Below are positions 35,881-50,734 of a stretch of DNA of 64,000 bases, piece by piece; positions within the stretch are counted from its first letter, which is position 1, and each line of letters starts with the position of its first letter. The notes beneath the pieces were generated by a model, which was not told the origin of the DNA, ran no database searches, and worked only from the letters and a program-made list of their open reading frames with translations. The position numbers were made by a program, and so were the translations under genes. Source of the DNA: Macrobrachium rosenbergii (Eukaryota; Arthropoda; Malacostraca; Decapoda; Palaemonidae); contig NC_089756.1 of NCBI RefSeq assembly GCF_040412425.1, forward strand, positions 7,786,226 to 7,850,225, in the 5' to 3' direction.

Positions 35881-38800
35881 TTAAGATGTCTTGCAGACAG
35901 GCAGACAGAAGGACAGATGAAATATTCATTATTTGTTTAAGATGTCTTGCAGACAGGCAGACAGAAGGACAGATGAAATATTCATTATTTGTTTTGTTTA
36001 AGATGTCTTGCAGACCGGGAAGACGAACCAGACAGATAAAATATTCATTATTTGTTTTGTTTAAGATGTCTTGCAGACAGGAAGACAGACGGACAGATGA
36101 AATATTAATTATTTGTTTAAGATGTCTTGCAGACAGGAAGACAGACGGACAGATGAAATATTAATTAGTTGTTTAGATGTCTTGCAGACAGGAAGACAAG
36201 AAGGACAGATGAAATATTCATTATTTGTTTAGATACTTGCAGACGAGCAGACAGGACAGACGAAACATTCATTATTTGTTTTTGTTTTAAGTGTCTTGCA
36301 GACAGGAAGACAGACGGACGATAAATATTCATTATTAGTTTGAATGTCTTGCAGACGACAGACTGAAGGACAGGTAAATCATTCATTATTTGTTTTGTTT
36401 AGATAATCTTGCAGACAGGCAGACAGACGAGACCCGAATGAAATGTTCATTATTTGTTTTAAGAAGTCTTGCAGACAGGAAGATAGAAAGGACAGATGAA
36501 ATATTCATTATTTGTTTTGTTTGATGTCTTGCAGACAGGAAGACAGACGGACAGATGAAATATTCATTATTTGTTTAAGATATATATGTCTTGCAGACAA
36601 GTGACAGACAGACAGATGAAATATTCATTATTTGTTTAATTAGATGTCTTCAGACAGGCAGACAGACAGACAGATGAAATGTTCATTGTTGTTTTGTTTA
36701 GATGTCTTCCAGACGGCAGACAGAAAGGACAGATGAAATATTCATTATTTGTTTTTGTTGAATGTCTTGCAGACAGAGCAGACAGACAGACTTGGATGAA
36801 ATGTTTCATTATTTGTTTTAAGAGTCTTGCAGACAGGAAGACGAACAGGACAGATGAAATATTCATTATTTGTTTTGTTTTAAGATATCTTGCAGACAGG
36901 CAGACAATGAACCAGATGAAATGTTCATTATTTGTTTTAAGAAGTCTTGCAGACAGGAAGACAGAAGGACAGATGAAATATTCATTATTTGTTTTGTTTA
37001 AGATGTCTTGCAGACAGGAAGACAGACGGACAGAAGAAATATTCATTATTTGTTTAAGATGTCTTGCAGACAGGCAGACAGACAGACAGATGAAATATTC
37101 ATTATTTGTTTTGTTTAAGATGTCTTCCAGACAGGCAGACAGACAGACAGATGAAATGTTCATTATTTGTTTTGTTTAAGATGTCTTGCAGACAAGCGGA
37201 ACTAGACAGACAGATGAAGATATTCATTATTTGTTTAGAAGTCTTGCAGACAGAAGACAGACGGACAGATGAAATATTCATTATTTGTTTTGTTTAAGAT
37301 GTCTTGCAGACAGGAAGACAGACGGACAGATGAAATATTCATTATTTGTTTAAGATGTCTTGCAGACAGGCAGACAGACAGACAGATGAAATGTTCATTA
37401 TTTGTTTTAAGAAGTCTTGCAGACAGGAAGACAGACGGACAGATGAAATATTCATTATTTGTTTTGTTTAAGATGTCTTGCAGACAGGAAGACAGACGGA
37501 CAGATGAAATATTCATTATTTTTTTATTTTAAGATGTCTTGCAGACAGGAAGACAGACGGACAGATAAATATTCATTATTTGTTTTTGTTTAGATATCTT
37601 GCAGACGGGAAGACAGACGGACGAATGAAATATTCATTATTTGTTTTTGTTTAAGATGTCTTTAAGACAGGAAGACAGACGGACAGATGAAATATTCATT
37701 ATTTGTTTTGTTTAAGATGTCTTGCAGACAGGAAGACAGACGGACGAATAGGAAATATTCATTGCTTTGTTTTAGATGTCTTGCAAGACAGACAGACAGA
37801 CAGACAGACAGATGAAATATTCATTAGTTGTTTTGTTTAAGATGTCTTGCAGACAGGAAGACAGATGGACAGATGAAATATTCATTATTTGTTTAAGATG
37901 TCTTGCAGACAGGCAGACAGAAGACAGATGAAATATTCATTATTTGTTTAAGATGTCTTGCAGACAGGAAGACAGAAGGACAGATGAAATATTCATTATT
38001 TGTTTTGTTTTGATGTCTTGCAGACAGAAGGACAGAAGAAATATTCATTATTTGTGTAAGATGTCTTGCAGACAGGAAGACAGAAGGACAGATGAAATAT
38101 TCATTATTTGTTTAAGATGTCTTGCGAATTGGGAAGACAGAAGGACAGATGAAATATTCATTATTTGTTTTGTTTAAGATGTCTTGCAGACAGGAATACA
38201 GTCGGACAGATGAAATATTCATTATTTGTTTAAGATGTCTTGCAGACAGGCGAACAGAAGACAGATGAAATATTTCATTTATTTGTTTAAGATGTCTTGC
38301 AGACAGGCAGACAGAAAGACAGATGAAATATTCATTATTCCAACAGATGTCTTGCAGACAGGAAGACAGAAGGACAGATGAAATATTCATTATTTGTTTT
38401 GTTTAAGATGTCTTGCAGACAGGCAGACAGAAGGACAGATGAAATATTCATTATTTGTTTAAGATGTCTTGCAGACAGGCAGACATAAGGACAGATGAAA
38501 TATTCATTATTTGTTTTGTTTAAGATGTCTTGCAGACAGGAAGACAGAAGGACAGATGAAATATTCATTATTTGTTTTGTTTAAGATGTCTTGCAGACAG
38601 GAAGACAGACGGACAGATGAAATATTCATTATTTGTTTAAGATGTCTTGCAGACAGGCAGACAGAAGGACAGATGAAATATTCATTATTTGTTTAAGATG
38701 TCTTGCAGACAGGAAGACAGAAGGAGAGATGAGAATATTAGTTATTTGTTTTGTTTAAGATGTCTTGCAGACAGGAGAGACAGTCGGACAGATGAAATAT

Positions 38801-39343
38801 TCATTATTTGTTAAGATGTCTTTGAACAGGCAGACAGAAGGACAGATGAAATATTCATTATTTGTTTAAGATGTCTTGCAGACAGGCAGACAGACGGACA
38901 GATGAAATATTCATTATTTGTTTTGTTTAAGATGTCTTGCAGACAGGAAGACAGACGGACAGATGAAATATTCAATATTTGTTTAAGATGTCTTGCAGAC
39001 AGGAAGACAGAAGGACAGACGAAATATTCATTGTTGTTTAAAGATATCTTGAGCAGGAAGACTGAACGGACAGATGGAAATATTCATTGTTGTTTTGTTT
39101 AAGATGTCTTGCAGACAGGAAGACAGACGGACAGATGAAATATTCAATATTTGTTTTGTTTTAAGATGTCTTGAAGACAGGAAGACAGACGGACAGATGA
39201 AATATTCAATATTTGTTTGTTTAGAATGTCTTGCGAACAGAACAGACCAGACGGACAGATAGAAATATTCATTATTTGTTTTGTTTTAAAGATGTCTGCA
39301 GACAGGAAGACAGACGGACAGATGAAATATTCAATATTTGTTT

Positions 39344-39955
39344 TGTTTAAAGATGTCTTTACAGACAGGCAGACAGAAGGACAGATAAGAGAAATATTCA
39401 TTATTTGTTTAAGATGTCTTGCAGACAGGAAGACAGACGGACAGATGAAATATTCATTATTTGTTTTGTTTAAGATGTCTTGCAGACAGGAAGACAGACG
39501 GACAGATGAAATATTCAATATTTGTTTTGTTTAAGATGTCTTGCAGACAGGCAGACAGAAGGACAGATGAAATATTCATTATTTGTTTTGTTTAAGATGT
39601 CTTGCAGACAGGCAGACAGAAGGACAGATGAAATATTCATTATTTGTTTAAGATGTCTTGCAGACAGGAAGACAGGCGGACAGATGAAATATTCATTATT
39701 TGTTTTGTTTAAGATGTCTTGCAGACAGGAAGACAGACGGACAGATGAAATATTCAATATTTGTTTTGTTTAAGATGTCTTGCAGACAGGCAGACAGAAG
39801 GACAGATGAAATATTCATTATTTGTTTAAGATGTCTTGCAGACAGGAAGACAGACGGACAGATGAAATATTCATTATTTGTTTTGTTTAAGATGTCTTGC
39901 AGACAGGAAGACAGACGGACAGATGAAATATTCAATATTTGTTTTGTTTAAGATG
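39344..39955 (+). repeat. 178-bp higher-order unit (61+61+56)
   Basis: The rare variant ATTCAATATTTG marks one monomer in three: it occurs at 39512, 39752 and 39930, the last two exactly 178 apart, with neighbouring monomers also matching. This is a local three-monomer higher-order repeat. Confidence 0.8.
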
Positions 39956-41514
39956 TCTTGCAGACAGGAAGACAGAAGGACAGATGAAATATTCATTATT
40001 TGTTTTGTTTAAGATGTCTTGCAGACAGGCAGACAGAAGGACAGATGAAATATTCATTATTTGTTTAAGATGTCTTGCAGACAGGGAAGGTGACAGTTAG
40101 ATGAAATATTCATTGTTGTTTTGTTTAAGATGTCTTTCAGACAGGAGAGCAGACGGACAGATGAAATATTCAATATTTGTTTTGATTAAGATGTCTTGCA
40201 GACAGGCAGACAGAAGGACAGATGAAATATTCATTATTTGTTTAAGATATATTACAGACAGGCAGACAGACAGACAGATAAAACATTCATTATTTGTTTA
40301 AGAGGTCTGCAGACAGGCGAACAGAAAGACGAATGAAATATTCATTATTTGTTTAAGATGTCTTGCAGACAGGCAGACAGAAAGACAGATGAAATATTCA
40401 TTATTTGTTTAAGATGTCTTGCAGACAGGCAGACAGAAAGACAGATGAAATATTCATTATTTGTTTAAGATGTCTTGCAGACAGGCAGACAGAAAGACAG
40501 ATGAAATTTTCATTATTTGTTTAGATATCTTTGCAGACGAACGGAACAGACAGACAGTTGAAATATTCATTATTTTGTTTAAAGATGTCTTGCAGACAGG
40601 AAGACAGAAGGACAGATAAGAATATTCATTATTTATTTTGTTTAAGATGTCGCGCAGACAGGCAGACAGAAGGACAGATGAAATATTCATTATTTGTTTA
40701 ATATGTCTTGCGAACAGGAAGACAGACGGACAGATGAAATATTATTTATTTGTTTTGTTTAAGATGTCTTGCAGACTAGGAAGACAGAAGAGACAGATGA
40801 AATATTCAATATTTGTTTTGATTAAGATAATACTTTGAACAGGCAGACAGAAGGACCAGATGAAATATTCATTATTTGTTTAAGATATGGCCACAGACAG
40901 ACAGACAGACAGACAGATAAAACATTCATTATTTGTTTAGAGGTCTTTGAACGAGCCAGACAGAAAGACGAATGAAATATTCATTGTTATTTGTTTAAGA
41001 TGTCTTGCAGACGGGCGAACAGAAAGATGGTGATATTCATTATTTGTTTAAGATGTCTTGCAGATAGGCAGACAGAAAGACAGATGAAATATTCATTATT
41101 TGCTTAAGATGTCTTGCAGACAGGCAGACAGACAGACAGATGAAATATTCATTATTTGCTTAAGATGTCTTGCAGACAGGCAGACAGAAAGACAGATGAA
41201 ATATTCATTATTTGTTTAAGATGTCTTGCAGACAGGCAGACAGACAGACAGTTGAAATATTCATTATTTGCTTAAGATGTCTTGCAGACAGGCAGACAGA
41301 CAGACAGATGAAATATTCATTATTTGCTTAAGATGTCTTGCAGACAGGCAGACAGAAAGACGAATGAAATATTCATTATTTGTTTAAGGTAACTTCTTGC
41401 AGACAGGCAGACAGAAAGACAGATGAAATATTCATTATTTGCTTAAGATGTCTTACCAAACAGGCGAACAGACAGACAGATGAAATATTCATTATTTGCT
41501 TAAGATGTCTTATG

Positions 41515-41775
41515 AAATATTGAATATTTATTTGTTTTAAGATGTCTTGCAGATAGGCTAGGCAGACAGACAGACAGATGAAATGTTCATTATTTGTTTA
41601 AGATGTCTTGCAGACAGGCAGACAGACGGACAGATGAAATATTCATTATTTGTTTTGTTTAAGATGTCTTGCAGACAGGCAGACAGACAGACAGATGAAA
41701 TATTCATTATTTATTTTAAGAAGTCTTGCAGACAGGAAGACAGACGGACAGATGAAATATTCATTATTTGTTTTG
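41515..41775 (+). repeat. Second copy of the left-edge satellite block
   Basis: Preceded by an abrupt partial monomer (AAGATGTCTTATGAAATATTG). From there on it is almost identical to 35620-35880, an offset of about 5.9 kb. Confidence 0.88.
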
Positions 41776-44700
41776 TTTAAGAGGTCTTGCAGACAGGCAG
41801 ACAGGACAGATGAAATATTCATTATTTGTTTTGTTTAAGATGTCTTGCAGACAGGAAGACAGACGGACAGATGAAATATTCATTATTTGTTTTGTTTAAG
41901 AGGTCTTGCAGACAGGCAGACAGACAGACAGATAAAATATTCATTATTTGTTTTGTTTAAGATGTCTTGCAGACAGGCAGACAGAAGGACAGATGAAATA
42001 TTCATTATTTGTTTTGTTTAAGATGTCTTGCAGACAGGCAGACAGACAGACAGATGAAATATTCATTATTTATTTTAAGAAGTCTTGCAGACAGGAAGAC
42101 AGAAGGACAGATGAAATATTCATTATTTGTTTTGTTTAAGATGTCTTGCAGACAGGCAGACAGAAGGAGAGATGAAATATTCATTATATGTTTTGTTTAA
42201 GATGTCTTGCAGACAGGCAGACAGACGGACAGATGAAATATTCATTATTTGTTTAAGATGTCTTGCAGACAGGCAGACAGAAGGACAGATGAAATATTCA
42301 TTTTTTGTTTTGTTTAAGATGTCTTGCAGACAGGCAGACAGACGGACAGATGAAATATTCATTATTTGTTTTTAAGATGTCTTGCAGACAGGCAGACAGA
42401 AGGACAGATGAAATATTCATTATTTGTTTAAGATGTCTTGCAGACAGGCAGACAGACAGACAGATGAAATATTCATTTTGTTTTGTTTAAGATGTCTTGC
42501 AGACAGGCAGACAGAAGGACAGATGAAATATTCATTATTTGTTTTTAAGATGTCTTGCAGACAGGCAGACAGAAGGACAGATGAAATATTCATTATTTGT
42601 TTTGTTTAAGATGTCTTGCAGACAGGCAGACAGAAGGACAGATGAAATATTCATTATTTGTTTAAGATGTCTTGCAGACAGGCAGACAGACGGACAGATG
42701 AAATATTCATTATTTGTTTTGTTTAAGATGTCTTGCAGACAGGCAGACAGACAGACAGATGAAATATTCATTATTTGGTTTTTTTTAAGATGTCTTGCAG
42801 ACAGGCAGACAGAAGGACAGATGAAATATTCATTTTTTGTTTAAGATGTCTTGCAGACAGGCAGACAGAAGGACAGATGAAATATTCATTATTTGTTTAA
42901 GATGTCTTGCAGACAGGCAGACAGAAGGACAGATGAAATATTCATTTTTTGTTTAAGATGTCTTGCAGACAGGCAGACAGAAGGACAGATAAAATATTCA
43001 TTATTTGTTTAAGATGTCTTGCAGACTGGCAGACAGGCGGACAGATGAAATATTCATTATTTGTTTTGTTTAAGATGTCTTGCAGACAGGCACACAGAAG
43101 GACAGATGAAATATTCATTATTTGTTTTGTTTAAGATGTCTTGCAGACAGGCAGACAGAAGGACAGATGAAATATTCATTATTTGTTTTGTTTAAGATGT
43201 CTTGCAGACAGGCAGACAGAAGGACAGATGAAATATTCATTATTTTTTTTTTAAGATGTCTTGCAGACAGGCAGACAGAAGGACAGATGAAATATTCATT
43301 ATTTGTTTTTTAAGATGTCTTGCAGACAGGCAGACAGAAGGACAGACAGACTTGCAGACAGATGAAATATTCATTATTTGTTTTGTTTAAGATGTCTTGC
43401 AGACAGGCAGACAGAAGGACAGATGAAATATTCATTTTTTTTTTTAAGATGTCTTGCAGACAGCAGACAGAAGGACAGATGAAATATTCATTATTTGTTT
43501 AAGATGTCTTGCAGACAGGCAGACAGACAAGGACAGATGAAATATTCATTATTTGTTTTGTTTAAGATGTCTTGCAGACAGGCAGACAGAAGGACAGATG
43601 AAATATTCATTATTTGTTTAAGATGTCTTGCAGACAGGCAGACAGAAGGACAGATGAAATATTCATTTTTTATTGAGGATGTCTTGCAGACAGGCAGACA
43701 GAAGGACAGATGAAATATTCATTATTTGTTTAAGATGTCTTGCAGACAGGCAGACAGAAGGACAGATGAAATATTAATTTTTTGTTTAAGATGTCTTGCA
43801 GACAGGCAGACAGACGGACAGATGAAATATTCATTATTTGTTTAAGATGTCTTGCAGACAGGCAGATAAGATGAAATATTCATTTTTTTTGTTTAGATGT
43901 CAGACAGGAAGACAGAAGGACAGATGAAATATTCATTATTTGTTTTGTTTAAGATGTCTTGCAGACAGGCAGACAGAAGGACAGATGAAATATTCATTAT
44001 TTGTTTAAGATGTCTTGCAGACAGGGACAGATGAAATATTCATTTTTGTTTTGTTTAAGGACAGATGAAATATTCAGACAGGCAGACAGAAGGACAGATG
44101 AAATATTCATTTAAGATGTCTTGCAGACAGGAAGACAGACGGAAAGATGAAATATTAATTATTTGTTTAAGATGTCTTGCAGACAGGAAGACAGACGGAC
44201 AGATGAAATATTAATTATTTGTTTTAGATGTCTTGCAGACAGGAAGACAGACAGAGACAGATGAAATATTCATTATTTGTTTTAAAGATGCTCTATAGAC
44301 AGGGCAGACAGACAGACAGATGAAATATTCATTATTTGTTTAAGATGTCTTGCAGACAGGCAGACAGAAGGACAGATGAAATATTCATTATTTGTTTAAG
44401 ATGTCTCTGTAGACAGGCAGACAGACGGGACAGATGAACATTCATTATTTGTTTTGAGCTAAGATGTCTGCAGACAGGCAGATATAGACAGACAGATGAA
44501 CATTCATTATTTGATTTTTAAGATGTCTCTGCAGACAGGCAGACACACAGATGAAGATCATTCTTTATTTAAGATGTCTTGCAGACAGGCAGACAGAAGG
44601 ACAGACGAAATATCTGAACTATTTGTTTCAAGATGTCTTGCAGACAGGCAGACAGAAGGACAGATGAAATATTCATTTTTGTTTAAGATGTCTTGCAGAC

Positions 44701-44939
44701 AGCAAGGTATTGCATGGGATGGTGATAAAATATTCATTATTTGTTTAAGATGTCTCTAAGATCTAGCAGAGACAGGCTGGACAGATGAAATATTCATTAT
44801 TTGTTTTGTTTAAGATGTCTTGCAGACAGGCAGACAGAAGGACAGATGAAATATTCTATTATTTGTTTTTTTAAGATGTCTTGCAGACAGGCAGACAGAC
44901 AGGGACAGATGAAATATTCATTTTTATTTTAAGTCTTGT

Positions 44940-44999
44940 AAAGACAGAAGGATTTATTTATTATTTTATTTGCTTGTCATTTTTGTTTATTTGTCATCT

Positions 45000-45030
<31 letters not shown>

Positions 45031-45432
45031 TTTACAGGCAGACAGAAAAGACAGATGAAATTTCATTTTTTGTTTAAAGATGTCTTGCAGACAGGCAGAC
45101 AGAAAGACAGATGAAATATTCATTATTTGTTTTATTTTATATTACAGACAGGCAGACAGATTTACTATTTAATATTCATTGTTGTTTAAGATGTCTTGCA
45201 GACAGGCATTCAGAAAGACAGATGAAATATTTGTTATTTGTTTTAGAATGTCTTATTTAGACAGGCAGATTTGCAGATGAAATATTTGTTTGTTTATTTG
45301 TTTTTGTTTGTTTCATTTTTATTTATTTATTTATTTTATTCATTTATTTGTTTTTTATTTATTTGTTTTCTATTTATTTATTTTGCTATTTATTTTTTAT
45401 TTTTTTATTTTTATTTTTTTATTTTTTCTTTA
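44940..45432 (+). repeat. (TTTA)n-type islands within the satellite
   Basis: T-rich TTTATTTA stretches at 44945-45035 and 45283-45432, with degraded satellite monomers between them. The plus-strand Phe/Leu/Tyr/Ile-rich frames are composition effects. Confidence 0.88.
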
Positions 45433-47749
45433 GACAGGCAGACAGAAGGATATTTGAAATATTTGTTATATGTTTTGTTTAAGATGTGTTGCAGACAGGC
45501 AGACAGACGGACAGTTATTTATTTATTTTTGTTTAAGATGTCTTAGACAGGCAGACAGAAGGACAGATGAAAGATTTATTATTTGTTTTGTTTAAGATGT
45601 CTTGCAGACAGGCAGACAGACGGACAGATGAAATATTCATTATTTGTTTTAAAGATGTCTTGCAGACAGGCAGACAGAAGGACAGATGAAATATTCATTA
45701 TTTATTTTGTCTTGTCAGACAGGCAGACAGACGGACAGATGAAATATTTTATTTGTTTTTTCTTGCAGACAGGCAGACAGAAGGATTTATTTATATTGTT
45801 TATTTGTTTTTAAGATTTTGCAGACAGGCAGACAGAAGGACAGATATGAAATATTCATTATTTGTTTAAGATGTCTTGCAGACAGGCAGAGACAGAAGGA
45901 CAGATGAAAATTCATTATTTGTTTAAGATGTCTTTAGACAGGCAGACAGACGGACAGATGAAATATTAATTATTTGTTTAAGATGTATTCATTAGGCATT
46001 TAGACAGATGGATGGAAATTTTATTTTGTTTTTTTAAGATGTCTTGCAGACAGGCAGACAGAAGGACAGATGAAATATTCATTTTTTGTTTTTAAGATGT
46101 CTTTGCAGACAGGCAGACAGAAGGACAGATGAAATATTCATTATTTGTTTAAGATGTCTTGCAGACAGGGCAGACAGAAGGACAGATTAAATATTCATTT
46201 TGTTTAAGATGTCTTTGACAGGCAAAGAAGGACAGATAAAATATTCATTATTTGTTTTTAGATGTCTTGTAGATCATTTCGGACAGATGAAATATTCATT
46301 ATTTGTTTCTGTTTAAGATGTCTTGCAGACAGGCACACAGAAGGACAGATTAATTATTTCATTATTTGTTTTGAGATAAGATCTTGCAGACAGGCAGACA
46401 GAAGGACAGATGAAATATTCATTTGTTTTGTTTATTTTTATTTATTTATTTACAGAAGGATTTATTTATTTTATTTTTATTTATTTCTATTCTTCATTTC
46501 TATTTAGACAGAAGGAGATGAAATATTCATTATTTATTTAGTTGCTTTAAGATGTCTTGCGAGACAGGCAGACAGACTTGACAGATGAAATATTCATTAT
46601 TTGTTTTGTTTAAGATGTCTGCAGACAGGCAGACAGAAGGACAGATGAAATATTCATTTATTTTTTTTAAGATGTCTTGCAGACAGGCAGACAAGACGAC
46701 AGATGAAATATATTATTTTTTTGTTTAAGATGTCTTGCAGACAGGCAGACAGAAGGACAGATGAAATATTTATTATTTGTTTAATATGTCTTGCAGACAG
46801 GCAGACAGAAGGACAGATGAAATATTCATTTTTATTGAGTTTAAGATGTCTTGCAGAGACAGGCAGACAGAAGGACAGATGAAATTATTTTTATTTGTTT
46901 TGTTTAAGATGTCTTGCAGACAGGCAAGACAGAAGGACAGATGAAATATTAATTTTTGTTTTGTTAAGATGTCTTGCAGACAGCAGACAGACGGACAGAT
47001 GAAATATTCATTATTTGTTTTGCTTTTAAGATGTCATGCAGACAGGAAGACAGATTTGACAGATGAAATATTCATTATTTATTTTGTTTAAGATGTCTTG
47101 TAAACAGGCAGACAGAAGGACAGAATGAAATATTCATTATTTGTTTCTAAGATGTCTTGCAGACAGGCAGACAAGGACAGATGAAATATTCACTTTTATT
47201 TAAGATGTCTTGGTAGACAGGCAGACAGACGGACAGATGAAATATTTAATTATTTGTTTAAGATGTCTTGCAGACAGGAAGACAGACGGACAGATGGAAA
47301 TATTCATTATTTTGTTAAGATGTCTTGCAGACAGGCAGACAGACGGACAGATGAAATATTCATTATTTGTTTTGTTTAAGATGTCTTGCAGACAGGCAGA
47401 CAGAAGGGACAGATGAAATATTACATTATTTGTTTTTTGTCTTGCAGACAGGCAGAGAGAAGGACAGATGAAATTATTATTTGTTTTGTTTAAGATGTCT
47501 TGCAGACAGGCAGACAGAAGGGGACATTTAAATATTTATTATTTGTTTTGATGTTTGCAGACAGGCAGACAGAGATAAATATTTATTATTTGTTTTATTT
47601 ATTTATGTCTTGCAGACAGGCAGACAGAAGGACAGATGAAATATTCATTATTTATTTTGTGATGTCTGCAGACAGGCAGACAGATTTCTTTATTTAGATG
47701 AAATATTCATTATTTGTTTTGTTTAAAATGTCTCTGCTTTATTTATTTA

Positions 47750-50700
47750 GACAGACAGACGGACAAATAGATTTTTTTATTTGAAAGATCATGCACAAGA
47801 GGTAGACAGACAGACAGATGAAATATTCATTATTTGTATTGTTTAAGATGCCTTGACAGACAGACGGAAGATAGAAGGAAAGTTGTTTTAAAAGATATTC
47901 AGAAGCTTGTCGATTTAAGACAGACAGAAATATTTATTTTTACGGACAGGCAGACAGGCGGACAGGCAGACAGAAGAGTCATTTATTTGTTTAGATGTAG
48001 AGACAGGAAGAGGACGTTGAAATTATTTTTTATTTGCTTTATTTATTTAGGCAGACGGAGGACAGATTTTTAATTATTTATTTATTTAGACAAGATGATT
48101 TTTGACAGGCAGACAGAAGGAAAGTCATAAGAGGTAGAGTCAGAAGTTTTGTTAGACAGACAGAGAGACAGACGGACAGACAGACAGAAGGAAATATTAT
48201 TTGTTTTGTTTAGAGATAGAGCTTGCAGACAGGAAGACAGACAGACAGACGAAATATTCAGACAGAAGGAAGATGTCGCTTGCAGACAGGCAGACAGAAG
48301 GACAGATGAAATCAGAGTATTTGTTTAAAGACAGACTTTGACAGGACAGACAGACAGACAGGAAAGTTTATTATTTGATTTTAGGGTCAGAAGCTTTTCA
48401 GAGTAGGCAGACAGACAGACAATTTCGGACAGACAGATTTATTAAAAGTCATTTTATTTCAGGAAGATTTTAAGGTACAGATGAAATATTCATTATTTGT
48501 TTTGTTTATGTCAGACAGAAGGAAAGAAGACAGACGGATGAGTTATTTTTGTTTTAGACAGACAGACAGACAGACAGACAGAAGAAGGACAAAGTCATTC
48601 ATTATTTAGAGTTGTTTAAGCTTCTTGTAGACAGGCAGACAGACGGACAGATTTATAGATTTACAGACAGACAGAAGGGGAAAGTCATGAGACAGAGAGG
48701 TAGATTTGTTTTGCTTAAGATGTCTTTTTACAGGCAGACAGACGGACAGGCAGACAGAAGGAAAGTCATACAAGAGGTAGACAGTTCAGACAGCTTCAGA
48801 TTAGTAGACAGTTTAAGATGTCTTGCAGACAGACGGACAGACAGACAGGAAGGGATTATTTGTTTTGTTTAAGATGTAGATTCAGAAGTCAAGAGACAGA
48901 CAGACAGACATTACAGGCAGACAGTTTTGAAAGTCATGCACAAGAGGTAGAGTCAGATGAAATATTCATTAGTTTAAGATGTCAGACGGACAGGCAGACA
49001 GAAGGACAAATAAAGAGGTAGAGTCAGACGTTTTGTCGAGTGACAGACAGACAGACGGACAGACAGACAGAAGGAATATTCATTAAGAGGTAGAGTCAGA
49101 TGTCACTTGCAGAGTAGACAGACAGACAGACGGACAGACAGAAGAAGGAAAAAGTCATTAAGAGGTAGAGGCAAGCTTATCTAGACAGACAGACAGACGG
49201 ACAGACAGACAGAAAAAGTCATTTGAGGTGAGTCAGATGTCTAGACAGACAGACAGACGGACAGACAGATGAAATATCACACAAGAGGTAGAGTTAGACG
49301 CCTGTGAGTAGACAGACAGACAGACGGACAGATGACAAAGGAAAGTCATGCAAGAGGTGGTGAGCCAGATGTTCTATTTTGTAGACAGACAGACAGACGG
49401 ACAGACAGACAGAAGATATTCATTATTTGAGGTAGAGCTTAAGATGTCAGAGCAGACAGACAGACAGACGGACAGACAGACAGAAGGATAGATTTAGGTT
49501 GAGTTTGAAGCTTAGAGGATGACAGACAGACACAGGCAGACAGAAGGAAAGTCATTCAAGAGGTGTTTTGACAAGTGTCGACAGACAGACAGACAGACAC
49601 AGACAGACAGATGGGGAATTCTCATTATTTGGTTTGAGGATCAGAGCTACACGAGAGATGGACAGACAGATGGACAGACAGACAGATGGAAAGTCATACA
49701 AGAGGTTGTTTTTGACACTTAAGATTTTTCAGACAGACAGATTTTGACAGACAGACAGAAGGAAATTCATTCAAGAGGTAGAGCAGACGATGTCGAGTAG
49801 ACAGGCAGACAGACGGACAGACAGACAGAAGGGAAAGTCATACAAGAGGGTAGAGTCAGAAGATTTGTCTTAGACAGACAGACAGACGGACAGACAGACA
49901 GAAGGAAAGTCATTTTTTTTAAGAGGTAGAGCCAGACGACTTGACAGACAGACAGACAGACGGACAGATTTTTGGACAGGCAGACAGAAGGAAAGTCATT
50001 TGCAAGAGGTTCTTCTTTCAGACGCTTTGCGAGACAGGCAGACAGACGGACAGACAGACAGAAGGAAAGTCATTTCTTTTGCTAGAGTTAAGATGTCTTA
50101 GACAGACAGACAGACAGACAGGCAGACAGAAGGGAAAGTATTACAAGAGGTAGAAGTCAGAATTTCTTGAAGAGTAGACAGACAGACACAGACGGACAGA
50201 CAGACAGGCAGACAGAAGGAAAGACAGGAGACAAGAGGTAGAGTCAGAGTAGCTTTTATTCGAGTAGATGACAGACAGACAGACGGACAGACAGACAGAA
50301 GGAAAGTCATTAAGAGGTAGAGTCAGACGCTTTGCAGATCAAGAGGATTTGACAGACAGACAGAAGGGAAAGTCATTTAAAGAGGTAGAGTCAGAAGCAG
50401 AGTAGACAGACAGATCTACGGACAGACAGACAGAAGGAAAAGTCATACAAGAGGTAGAGTCAGATGACGGACAGAGAAATATTATTCAGTCGAGTAGACA
50501 GACAGACAGACGGACAGACAGACAGAAGGAAAGTCATTATTTGTTTAGTGCTTATGTAGAGTAGACAGACAGACAGACGACAGACAGACAGATTTGTGCA
50601 AATATTCATTATAGGTAGAGTAGACGATTTTCCTGGGACAGAGAGACAGACGGACAGACAGATGAAATATTCATACAAGAGGTATTTGTTTAAGATGTCT
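47750..50700 (+). repeat. Diverged satellite domain with longer variant monomer
   Basis: The monomer changes to (CAGA)n-rich TAGACAGACAGACAGACGG plus GAAGGAAAGTCAT, ACAAGAGGTAGAGTCAGA and a short variable part, with a spacing of roughly 70-90 bases. AGAGGTAGAGTCAGA recurs, for example, at 48943, 49014, 49087, 50235, 50313, 50381 and 50451. The AAATATTCATTATTTG half is mostly lost. Confidence 0.88.
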
Positions 50701-50703
50701 TGC

Positions 50704-50734
<31 letters not shown>

